A DNA stretch of 48,904 bases from CAZEYT01 sp964516295 (lineage in GTDB: Bacteria; Verrucomicrobiota; Verrucomicrobiia; Chthoniobacterales; Terrimicrobiaceae), in the NCBI GenBank assembly GCA_964516295.1, contig CAZEYT010000012.1, positions 1 to 48,904 of the forward strand, given 5' to 3'. Both the position numbers and the translations under genes were made by a program. Each line of letters starts with the position of its first letter. Within the stretch, counting starts at the first letter, position 1. The notes beneath the pieces were generated by a model. The model did no database searches, was not told where the DNA came from, and saw only the letters and a program-made list of their open reading frames with translations. This document shows positions 42,985-48,904 of this stretch, piece by piece.

Positions 42985-43251
42985 ATGTCCAGAAAGTGCA
43001 GCATTACAGGGGCCAAGCCCGTCCGCGGATCGAAAATCCACCGCCGGGGTCTGGCGAAGAAAAAAGGCGGCATCGGCATGCACGTTACCGCCGTGACGCC
43101 CCGCTACTTCCAGCCGAATCTCAAGACCAAGCGCGTCTGGGTGCCGGAACTCAAGAAGTACGTCACCGTCAAGGCCACCGCCCGCGCCTTCAAGACAATC
43201 TCGAAAAACGGGGCTTACAAGACCCTCCGCGGAGCCGGTCTCGTCAAGTAA
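42985..43251 (+). CDS. rpmB: 50S ribosomal protein L28
   Basis: 88 residues, normal length. The start MSRKCSITGAKPVRGSKIHRRGLAKKKGG and the C-terminal VTVKATARAFKTISKNGAYKTLRGAGLVK are typical of L28. It is a basic ribosomal protein of the large subunit. Only one Cys is present in the N-terminal pattern, so the zinc-ribbon form is not indicated. The gene is monocistronic as far as visible, with a strong promoter and a very short leader. Confidence 0.97.
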   Translation: MSRKCSITGAKPVRGSKIHRRGLAKKKGGIGMHVTAVTPRYFQPNLKTKRVWVPELKKYVTVKATARAFKTISKNGAYKTLRGAGLVK

Positions 43252-43324
43252 TCCACTTCGCTCGCCCGGAAGGCCTCCGGTCTGGGGGGCACTGACCGGC
43301 GAGAAATCCCGAGGCGTCCACCGA

Positions 43325-43352
43325 TTGACGCCCGCCTGCCGGAACGTTAGTT
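43325..43352 (+). promoter_or_regulatory. Sigma70-like promoter of the oppF/dppF-type gene
   Basis: TTGACG at 43325-43330, 16-nt spacer, TTAGTT at 43347-43352, ending 8 nt before the ATG at 43361. It shares TTGACG and the 16-nt spacing with the rpmB promoter, and TAGTTTG with the region before 24171. No ribosome binding site is seen. Confidence 0.45.
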
Positions 43353-43360
43353 TGCCCCGG

Positions 43361-44149
43361 ATGCCGCTGATCGAGGTCAAAAATCTTTGCACATGGTTCC
43401 CGGTCTTCGGGGGTCTCCTTCGGCGTCGCACCGGCGAGCTTCGAGCCGTTGATCAGGTCAGTTTCTCCATCGAGCCGGGCCAGACCGTCGGCTTGGTCGG
43501 CGAGAGCGGCAGCGGAAAGACCACGGTCGGCCGCTCGATTCTCAAGCTGATTCCAGCCACCTCTGGCGAGGTCTTCTACAACGGTCGTGATATTCTTCCG
43601 ATGTCGGAAGCCGCATTCCGTCCACTCCGGCGCGAGATGCAGATCATTTTCCAAGACCCGTTCGGCTCGCTCAACCCGCGTCTGAACATCGGCGAGATCG
43701 TCGCCGAGGCCCTCGAGATTCATTTTCGAAAAATGTCCCGAACCGAGCAGACCGACCGGGTGGCGGAGCTTCTCCGCCTTGTCGGTCTCGAACCCGGCAT
43801 GATGCGACGCTATCCGCATGAATTCAGCGGCGGGCAACGCCAGCGGATCGGCATCGCGCGGGCACTTGCGGTCGAGCCGCGCTTCATTGTCTGCGACGAG
43901 CCGGTCAGCGCACTCGATGTGAGCGTGCAGGCACAGATCGTGAATTTGCTCCAGGACCTGCAGGAGCAATTCGGCATCGCCTACCTCTTCATCGCGCATG
44001 ATCTCGCCGTGGTCGAGCACATCAGCGACCATGTTTTGGTGATGCACCGTGGCCGCATCGTGGAATCCGCCCCGGCCACCGAGATCTACAGCAACCCGCA
44101 ACACGAATACACCCGCACCCTGCTCGCGGCTGTCCCGCAAATCGCCTGA
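43361..44149 (+). CDS. Oligopeptide/dipeptide ABC transporter ATP-binding protein (OppF/DppF type)
   Basis: 262 residues from the ATG at 43361; homology starts with LIEVKNLCTWFPV, the OppF pattern with a TWF insertion. Walker A is GESGSGKTT, the signature EFSGGQRQRIGIARAL, Walker B FIVCDEPVSALD, and the H loop IAHDLAVV. The PHEFSGGQ block and the C-terminal Q(H)EYTRTLL are characteristic of the OppD/OppF family. The usual partners (substrate-binding protein, two permeases, OppD) are not adjacent. Its last stop overlaps the RodA start (TGATG), so the two are translationally coupled, which is an unusual pair. Confidence 0.9.
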   Translation: MPLIEVKNLCTWFPVFGGLLRRRTGELRAVDQVSFSIEPGQTVGLVGESGSGKTTVGRSILKLIPATSGEVFYNGRDILPMSEAAFRPLRREMQIIFQDPFGSLNPRLNIGEIVAEALEIHFRKMSRTEQTDRVAELLRLVGLEPGMMRRYPHEFSGGQRQRIGIARALAVEPRFIVCDEPVSALDVSVQAQIVNLLQDLQEQFGIAYLFIAHDLAVVEHISDHVLVMHRGRIVESAPATEIYSNPQHEYTRTLLAAVPQIA

Positions 44150-45249
44150 TGCACCCGCTTCTTCGCAACTTCCTCCGCATGCACTGGCTGCTCTTCGGCA
44201 TGATGGCCGCGCTGCTGGCCTACGGAGTCTATGCCATCTACAGCGCGACCTGGATGCGGGAGCAGAATTACTGGAGCTCCCAACTCATGTGGATCGTGAT
44301 TTGCCTCCCGATCTTCCTGGCCGTGTCATTGATCGATTACCGGTGGATCCGTTACGGGGCGATTCCGCTCTACATGGTCTCGATGCTCGGGCTGGTGGCC
44401 ACGATGTTGATCGGTGAAAAACGCTACGGCGCCCGAAGCTGGATCGACCTCGGGCCAATGAGTTTCCAGCCCTCCCAGTTGGCCATCATTGCCGGCATCA
44501 TGACGCTGGCGGTTTTTCTTCAAAACTCCCGGCACATGTCGCCATCCCTGCGGATTCTTTGCTGCGGGGCAATCGTCGGGCCGCCTTGGATCTTGATTCT
44601 TATCCAGCCGGATCTCGGATCCTGCATTGTCTGGGTGCCGGTCGTACTTTCGATGATGTTCATCGGGGGCATCCCGAAACGCTGGCTGATTTTGATGCTG
44701 GTGATCGGTCTGACCCTCATTCCCATCGTGGTCCATTTCGGACTCAAGCCCTATCAATACGCCCGGATTACCACGTTTTTGAACCCCGAGGCCGACCCGC
44801 AGGGCGACGGATGGAATATCACGCAATCCCTCATCGCCATTGGTTCGGGAGGGTTTTCCGGCAAGGGGTTCAAGGCTCCAAATACCCAAAACGAGCTCGG
44901 CTTCCTGCCATCCACGATTGTCCACAACGACTTTATCTTCTCCGTGCTTGGCGAGCAGCACGGATTCATCGGAGGTGTGGCTTTATTGGTTGCTTTTGCA
45001 CTGTTGTTCCTGATCATCCTCCACATTGCTGCGGAGGCGGAAGATGATCTCGGTCGACTCTTGGCCGTTGGCATTGTGATGCTTCTGTTCACGCACACAT
45101 TCATGAACATCGGCATGACGATTTCTGTAACGCCGATCACCGGTCTGCCCCTCCCCTTGATCAGTTACGGCGGGTCATTCGTCATGATCACTCTTCTGAG
45201 CTTTGGCATCGCCCAAAGCATCTGGATTCACCGTCGGTCCATTCGCTGA
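44149..45249 (+). CDS. rodA: RodA-type peptidoglycan glycosyltransferase (FtsW/RodA/SpoVE)
   Basis: 366 residues with about ten membrane segments. SEDS family blocks include WSSQLMWIVICLP, RSWIDLGPMSFQPSQLAI (with the catalytic-site Asp region), LIQPDLGS, the conserved HNDFIFSVLGEQHGF and the C-terminal VTPITGLPLPLISYGGSFVM, where GLPLPLISYGGS is the RodA-type signature. It polymerises glycan strands for cell elongation together with a class B PBP, which is not in the window. Co-transcription with the OppF-like ATPase is likely from the 1-nt overlap. A strong hairpin follows the gene. Confidence 0.93.
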   Translation: MHPLLRNFLRMHWLLFGMMAALLAYGVYAIYSATWMREQNYWSSQLMWIVICLPIFLAVSLIDYRWIRYGAIPLYMVSMLGLVATMLIGEKRYGARSWIDLGPMSFQPSQLAIIAGIMTLAVFLQNSRHMSPSLRILCCGAIVGPPWILILIQPDLGSCIVWVPVVLSMMFIGGIPKRWLILMLVIGLTLIPIVVHFGLKPYQYARITTFLNPEADPQGDGWNITQSLIAIGSGGFSGKGFKAPNTQNELGFLPSTIVHNDFIFSVLGEQHGFIGGVALLVAFALLFLIILHIAAEAEDDLGRLLAVGIVMLLFTHTFMNIGMTISVTPITGLPLPLISYGGSFVMITLLSFGIAQSIWIHRRSIR

Positions 45250-45286
45250 GGTCCGGGCGCGGCGTCGCGATTTGGTGAAAGCCGAA

Positions 45287-45317
45287 CGCCCGCGGTCGGT
45301 GGGTCGAACCGCGGGCG
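45287..45317. terminator. Strong GC hairpin between convergent rodA and VOC genes
   Basis: A perfect 10-bp inverted repeat, CGCCCGCGGT (45287-45296) and ACCGCGGGCG (45308-45317), with an 11-nt loop. It sits between two convergent gene ends and is well placed to end transcription from both sides. No U-run follows directly on either strand, so it may depend on Rho or serve as a 3' end stabiliser. Confidence 0.5.
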
Positions 45318-45348
45318 CTGGAAGTGCCACCAAAAAGAATGTCTCTCT

Positions 45349-45813
45349 TTACGAAGCCTCGGTGCGGAACATTTCCTCCATGCGGCGTTGCATTTCTTCA
45401 GGCGCGACATCTTCGATATGCATGGAGACGGTCCAAACGAAGCCGAAGGGATCCTCGACACAGCCGGAACGCTCTCCGTAGAACATGTCGGTGACCGGCC
45501 GGATGGCTTTGCATCCGGCCTGCACAGCCTTTTCGAAGGCCTTGTGCGCATCGGGCACCGCCAGAACGAAGCGGGTGGGCGAGCCGCCGAGGCTCTTCGC
45601 GCTTTTCGTTGCCCATTGCGGGCACTCGTCGGCAAGCATCAGGACGGTGTCGCCAAAATTCATTTCGGCATGCATGATCCCGCGGCCTTCCAAGCCGGTG
45701 AGACGATAGCGTTCGGTGGCACCAAAGGCATCTTTGTAGAAACGGATCGCCGCCTCGGCATCGTTGAGAATGATGTAGGGAGTGAGTGTGTGGTAGTCGC
45801 AGTCGGTTTTCAT
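45349..45813 (-). CDS. VOC-family (glyoxalase/PhnB-like) protein
   Basis: 154 residues from the ATG at 45813 (MKTDCDYHTLTPYI). It shows the PhnB/glyoxalase pattern LNDAEAAIRFYKDAFGA, the middle HAEMNFGDTVLMLADE and the C-terminal DMFYGERSGCVEDPFGFVWTVS. Family members are small metal-binding dimers; PhnB-like proteins occur with DUF1428/DUF899/YCII genes. It overlaps the DUF899 stop by 4 nt (ATGA), so it belongs to this minus-strand group. Substrate unknown. Confidence 0.85.
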   Translation of the reverse strand: MKTDCDYHTLTPYIILNDAEAAIRFYKDAFGATERYRLTGLEGRGIMHAEMNFGDTVLMLADECPQWATKSAKSLGGSPTRFVLAVPDAHKAFEKAVQAGCKAIRPVTDMFYGERSGCVEDPFGFVWTVSMHIEDVAPEEMQRRMEEMFRTEAS

Positions 45814-46604
45814 GGTGTGGGTTGGTGTGATTCGTGTGAACAGGCACAGGCGGAGTGGAGGGTTTCGCCATAGCAATCATGATGGCGCACCCAGTCCCGA
45901 AGATCGTAATGCGGGCCTGTTTCGTTCCGGCCGCGCGGAGTTAAATCGAGATAGGCGTACGCGCCCATCACCGATTCATCACCGCGCGCAAAGGTGGAAT
46001 ACGTGTGGTAAATCGCCCCGTCTTCGTCCCGGAAAAAAACGCTGTGCCCGCTCAGTTCATCGGTTCCCGGATCGGAAAACGCATAGTTTGCAAAAGCCTG
46101 ACCCGATTGACGTTGCTCGGGGGTGAACGAGACATGGAAATCGAAATTGAAGTCGCTTCCGTACGAGGAGACCCAGTCGAACTTCCATTGCATGCGCGTA
46201 CGGAAGCGTTCGATTTTCTGCCAAGGTGCCCGAGACACGGCCACAAACCGGATGCCGTGGTGGCGAAGATGCAGATTCGCGCCGTCCACATGGTCCGCCG
46301 TGAACGAACAACCCGTGCATCCCTCGTCCCAGTCCGGTCCAAACATGAAATGCTGGACGATCAACTGATCGGCGTCGCCAAAGAGTTCGGCGAGCGAGAG
46401 AATCCCGCACGCCCCTTCGAAACGATAGTCTTTCTCCACGCGCACCCAGGGAAGCTCGCGCCGCCGGGCGCACAAGGCGTCCCGGCGACGGGTGAGATCC
46501 TTTTCCGCGTGAAGAAGCTCCGTCCGCATCGCAGTCCAGACTTCACGCGCTACAACCGGGTGACCGCCGAGCGTGCGCGTCGGGCTGGAACGATTCGCAA
46601 TCAT
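45810..46604 (-). CDS. DUF899 family (thioredoxin-fold) protein
   Basis: 264 residues from the ATG at 46604. The family pattern is present: REVWTAMRTELLHAEKDLTRRRDALCARRRELPWVRVEKDYRF, then LAELFGDADQLIVQHFMFGP, the DEGCTGCSFTADHVDG block with two Cys in the thioredoxin-like site region, and WKFDWVSSYGSDFNFDF. Members have a thioredoxin-like fold with unknown activity; the two Cys (CTGC) may be redox active. It is coupled to the VOC gene and is 5 nt from the DUF1428 gene. Confidence 0.85.
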   Translation of the reverse strand: MIANRSSPTRTLGGHPVVAREVWTAMRTELLHAEKDLTRRRDALCARRRELPWVRVEKDYRFEGACGILSLAELFGDADQLIVQHFMFGPDWDEGCTGCSFTADHVDGANLHLRHHGIRFVAVSRAPWQKIERFRTRMQWKFDWVSSYGSDFNFDFHVSFTPEQRQSGQAFANYAFSDPGTDELSGHSVFFRDEDGAIYHTYSTFARGDESVMGAYAYLDLTPRGRNETGPHYDLRDWVRHHDCYGETLHSACACSHESHQPTP

Positions 46605-46609
46605 GGTTT

Positions 46610-46975
46610 CTAAGCTTCCACGATCGCCTCGAAGCCACCGTAAGCCATCCGGCGATAATCGAACGGCGAGTTTTCTCCACCACACATTTCCTTCATACGG
46701 GGGTCGGCCATGACTTTGCCATTCACCTCATCGCGGTGGGCCCGCGACCGATAGGCGATCCAGGAAAAGACGACGGTCTCCTCGGGTGCAGCCTTGGCCA
46801 GATCGGGAAATCTCACGAGGTCCGACATTCCCGTCATGTCCTCGCCGACACACTCGATGTACTCCAGCGCGCCATGTTCTTTCCAGATGGCTGCGGCCTT
46901 CGAAGCGATGCTGCGATATTGTTCAATTTTGTCCTTGGGAACGGGAAGGACGAACCCGTCGATGTATTTGCTCAT
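46610..46975 (-). CDS. DUF1428 family protein
   Basis: 121 residues that match the DUF1428 pattern: YIDGFVLPVPKDKIEQYRSIASKAAAIWKEHGALEYIECVGED, VVFSWIAYRSRAHRDEVNGKVMADPRM and the C-terminal FDYRRMAYGGFEAIVEA. The fold is a dimeric ferredoxin-like alpha/beta barrel related to the EthD/YCII group; function unknown. It belongs to the same minus-strand cluster as DUF899 and VOC. Confidence 0.85.
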   Translation of the reverse strand: MSKYIDGFVLPVPKDKIEQYRSIASKAAAIWKEHGALEYIECVGEDMTGMSDLVRFPDLAKAAPEETVVFSWIAYRSRAHRDEVNGKVMADPRMKEMCGGENSPFDYRRMAYGGFEAIVEA

Positions 46976-47020
46976 GGTTTGGTATTGGGTTTTAAAGAGA
47001 TGACGAACGGGAATCTGAAG

Positions 47021-47442
47021 TCAGGACACCGAAAGGGCTTCCTCGGATTCGGATCGGGCGCGCATTCGTCTGGAGATCGGGCATTCTTCCGCAATCGGCC
47101 GCACTTCCACGCAGGAACCGTGCTCCAAAAGGGGCCAGCTCGCCACGACATCCATGGCCTCGCGAATCGATCCGGCCCGGAGAATCATATAACCGCCGAC
47201 GGCTTCCTTCGACTCGGCAAAAGGACTTTCGGAAACCAATGTCCCCCTGGCTCCCGAAAGCACATGCCCGCTGTCTTCCAATGGCTGTGCGGCACGGACG
47301 GATCCCTTTGCAAACTCCCGCTCGAACCAAGCCATGGTTTTGTCCATGATTCGCTGGAGGTCTTCGGGAGAGAGAGTCCGCGATCCCAATCGGAACACCG
47401 GAAAAGCAGGAGATATTCTGTGGATGGAGAAGAGTCTTTCAT
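47021..47442 (-). pseudogene. YCII-related (DGPF) protein, frameshifted in a CT repeat
   Basis: Two overlapping frames together give a complete YCII domain. The N-terminal frame starts at 47442 (MKDSSPSTEYLLLFRCSDWDRGL). The downstream frame holds SPEDLQRIMDKTMAWFEREFAKG, the AESKEAVGGYMIL signature and VEVRPIAEECPI. The break is at a GA/CT dinucleotide run (plus strand 47368-47376, GAGAGAGAG). Total length is 422 nt; removing one CT unit gives 420 nt and one frame of 139 residues, so the lesion is a +2 insertion. The conserved catalytic-site residues of the fold are otherwise present. A repeat-slip origin is likely; a sequencing error is possible. Confidence 0.75.
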
Positions 47443-47627
47443 AAGGATTGTTCGAGGGTCTGACGAACGGGCCCGGTGGATCAGGACATCGTTCTTTTTG
47501 GGGGGAAAGCGGATGAATCCTGACCGATTTGCCGCTCAGGGCACAACCTGAGCGGCGGTTCATGGGAAGAGGGGCTGCGAAGTCGTCCCGCGGATATTTC
47601 TTTCATCAGCAGGAAATCGGCTTCACG

Positions 47628-48257
47628 ATGATCAACGCTATGTTGTTCGCCCTCCGACGACTGGTGGTGGTTCTTCTGATTGCCGTGGCGGCATATTGTT
47701 TGTGGCCTCGCTCCACCTCACTGACCGATTTTGATCCGGCACGAATGGCCGAATTACAGATTCAGCTTTGGGAACAGACGGAAGCGCGGAGTCGGACGGC
47801 GATGTTTTTCACGCTGTATGAGATTTTCGAGCGTCAATACCGCGTGCCACCGATCGCTTCGGCGATGATGGCATTTGAGATCTCCAAGGCGCGTTGGATG
47901 TTTGAACTCGCCCCGGATCCGGCGGATCAGGAAAAGGCGACGGAGCCGCTGAAAACGGCCTTCGTCCACTTGAAGCATGCCACGAAGCTTCCCTTCGAAC
48001 CCGCGGTGGTCGCAAAGATGGAAGTGACCACCTGGACGTTGGTCGCCGACCACTCGCGCCGGGCGACGCTCACGGCTGCGGTATCTGAGATGCTGGCAGT
48101 CCTCTACAACCGGCCAACGTCGGAGATGCTCCCGGCCGCCAAGCTTTTCGCTCGCGCCATGAAGGCCGCCGATGAGAAAAACTGGACCGAAGCTCGCTCG
48201 CTTTCCAGCGAAGCCTGGCTCGTACTCCACCGCGTCGTTGCGACGCCGAAGTCTTAA
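47628..48257 (+). CDS. Membrane-anchored protein of unknown function
   Basis: 209 residues from the ATG at 47628 (a further ATG at 47640 is possible). A single membrane segment (residues 9-26, LRRLVVVLLIAVAAYCLW) is followed by an all-helical region rich in Ala, Leu, Glu and Lys, of the type seen in TPR-like or helical solenoid proteins, without a clear repeat. No catalytic motif is recognised. It is convergent with yqeY, 7 nt apart. Unknown; a periplasmic anchor or adaptor is possible. Confidence 0.65.
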   Translation: MINAMLFALRRLVVVLLIAVAAYCLWPRSTSLTDFDPARMAELQIQLWEQTEARSRTAMFFTLYEIFERQYRVPPIASAMMAFEISKARWMFELAPDPADQEKATEPLKTAFVHLKHATKLPFEPAVVAKMEVTTWTLVADHSRRATLTAAVSEMLAVLYNRPTSEMLPAAKLFARAMKAADEKNWTEARSLSSEAWLVLHRVVATPKS

Positions 48258-48264
48258 GGGGGAA

Positions 48265-48720
48265 TCAGGCTCCGAGTTGTTTCTGCACCTCGGCGCTGAG
48301 TGTCCGCCCATCCGCACGGCCGGCCGCGCGGGCATTGACGAGTTTCATGACAGCGCCCATTTGCTGGCGGCTGGTGGCACCTGCTTCCGCGATGGCTTCG
48401 CGCACAAGGGTGGCCAGCTCGGATTCGGAAAGCCCCTGCGGGAGGTAGGCGGAAAGAATCTCAATCTCCGCACGCTCATTCGCCGCCATTTCCGGACGGC
48501 CGCCCTTTTCGAAACTTTCGACGGAATCGTGGCGTTTCTTGATCTCGCGCCGGAGGATCACAAGCGCATCCGCGTCATCCAAAGCCCCGCCCGCACCGTG
48601 TTTCTCGATCGCAGCATTCATCAGGCCGGACTTGAGCATGCGCAGGACCCCCAGCTTGGAAGTTTCGCGGGCAAGCATGGCGGCTTTGATATCCTGGTCG
48701 ATACGGGCTTGGAACGTCAT
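48265..48720 (-). CDS. GatB/YqeY domain protein
   Basis: 151 residues, the usual length for the stand-alone YqeY family. Blocks: LGVLRMLKSGLMNAAIEK, ILRREIKKRHDSVESFEKGGRPEMAANERAEIEILSAYLPQGLSESELATLVREAI, and VMKLVNARAAGRADGRTLSAEVQKQL. The domain resembles the tail of GatB, which binds tRNA, so a role with tRNA or a tRNA-dependent enzyme is assumed. No GatCAB genes are nearby. Confidence 0.92.
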   Translation of the reverse strand: MTFQARIDQDIKAAMLARETSKLGVLRMLKSGLMNAAIEKHGAGGALDDADALVILRREIKKRHDSVESFEKGGRPEMAANERAEIEILSAYLPQGLSESELATLVREAIAEAGATSRQQMGAVMKLVNARAAGRADGRTLSAEVQKQLGA

Positions 48721-48799
48721 GGATCGGAAGATGCCTTCGAATCGAGCGCCGGTCGAATGGAAACTGCAAATCTCGGCTTTGCAGGGGCCCGGCGTCCGC

Positions 48800-48805
48800 T
48801 ACGAT
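48800..48805 (+). promoter_or_regulatory. Possible -10 box before the ubiB-like gene
   Basis: TACGAT at 48800-48805, 7 nt before the GTG at 48813. TTTGCA at 48778-48783 lies 16 nt upstream and is a reasonable -35. The spacing again predicts a transcript with almost no leader. Confidence 0.3.
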
Positions 48806-48812
48806 TCCCGGC

Positions 48813-48904
48813 GTGATTCTGAACACCCTGCGCTCGGCGGTCGACCTCTACAGCCACCTGCCCCGATATCGGGAGATTGTGTCGGTGTTGTTCAAGTATG
48901 GCTT
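48813..48904 (+). CDS. ABC1/UbiB/AarF-family kinase, N-terminal part (3' end outside window)
   Basis: The frame opens with a GTG at 48813 and runs to the window edge (30 codons). It reads VILNTLRSAVDLYSHLPRY followed by REIVSVLFKYG, which matches the N terminus of bacterial UbiB/AarF proteins (a helix ending in a 'vLlkyGF' block). These are atypical kinases or ATPases needed for quinone synthesis. With only 30 residues the call rests on the N-terminal pattern alone. Confidence 0.6.
   Translation, partial: MILNTLRSAVDLYSHLPRYREIVSVLFKYG

Noticed and set aside
1..48904. CRISPR arrays, prophage or restriction-modification genes
   Set aside because: No regularly spaced repeats, integrase, phage structural or restriction genes were seen; the only mobile element is the insertion sequence end.

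Overview
The window looks like a piece of a high-GC, Gram-negative (diderm) chromosome, most likely from the Verrucomicrobiota. This is inference from gene content and protein style: a bamA-ompH-lpxD outer-membrane block, a large secreted leucine-rich-repeat protein of the verrucomicrobial kind, and an scpAB/pheA/trpC/squalene-synthase operon. Most of the window is ordinary housekeeping sequence, densely packed, with many 1-4 nt start/stop overlaps and many convergent gene ends that touch or overlap. No tRNA, rRNA or CRISPR array was recognised.

Layout. 1-640: right end of an insertion sequence that has cut a MOSC-domain gene (remnant to 963). 1083-9565: a 1.2-kDa-residue-class (about 1,180 aa) LRR exoprotein, a membrane hybrid histidine kinase, two small lipoproteins and gltX. 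9797-15044: metallo-beta-lactamase-fold hydrolase, 5-formyl-THF cyclo-ligase, DEDDh exonuclease, DAHP synthase and a proton-pumping pyrophosphatase gene (hppA) carrying a frameshift and an in-frame stop. 15174-19441: halogenase-like flavoprotein, UbiD decarboxylase, secreted lipase-like hydrolase. 19515-24458: a tight operon hpf-scpA-scpB-pheA-trpC-adaptor fragment-squalene/phytoene synthase, then a small secreted protein. 24433-29921 (minus): methyltransferase, FAD oxidoreductase and type III polyketide synthase, followed by plsY, gpsA and a glycosyltransferase. 29956-35769: cysteine desulfurase, methyltransferase, then lpxD-ompH-bamA on the minus strand. 35980-37929: the decayed remains of a second hybrid histidine kinase. 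37970-45249: methyltransferase, DUF1802, PHP phosphoesterase, ABC-F ATPase, PuuD-like membrane cytochrome, rpmB, oppF/dppF-type ATPase and rodA. 45349-48904: a VOC/DUF899/DUF1428/YCII group (YCII frameshifted), a membrane-anchored unknown, yqeY and the start of a ubiB/aarF kinase.

The strongest unusual signals are: (1) PheA lacks one complete lobe of its prephenate dehydratase domain and the catalytic Thr-Arg-Phe motif, while its chorismate mutase and ACT domains look intact; (2) its operon neighbour ScpB lacks about 16 residues of its second winged helix; (3) several broken genes (hppA, the second kinase, YCII, MOSC) lie among otherwise intact genes; (4) a compact type III polyketide synthase cassette is joined to phospholipid genes; (5) at least six genes carry sigma70-like promoters whose -10 box ends only 5-13 nt before the start codon and have no ribosome binding site, which predicts leaderless or nearly leaderless transcripts.

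In terms of joint function, DAHP synthase, PheA and TrpC serve the shikimate/aromatic pathway; ScpA/ScpB serve chromosome segregation; PlsY and GpsA supply glycerol phospholipids; BamA, Skp and LpxD build the outer membrane; RodA serves wall elongation. The polyketide cassette and the halogenase-like/UbiD pair are the best candidates for specialised metabolism.
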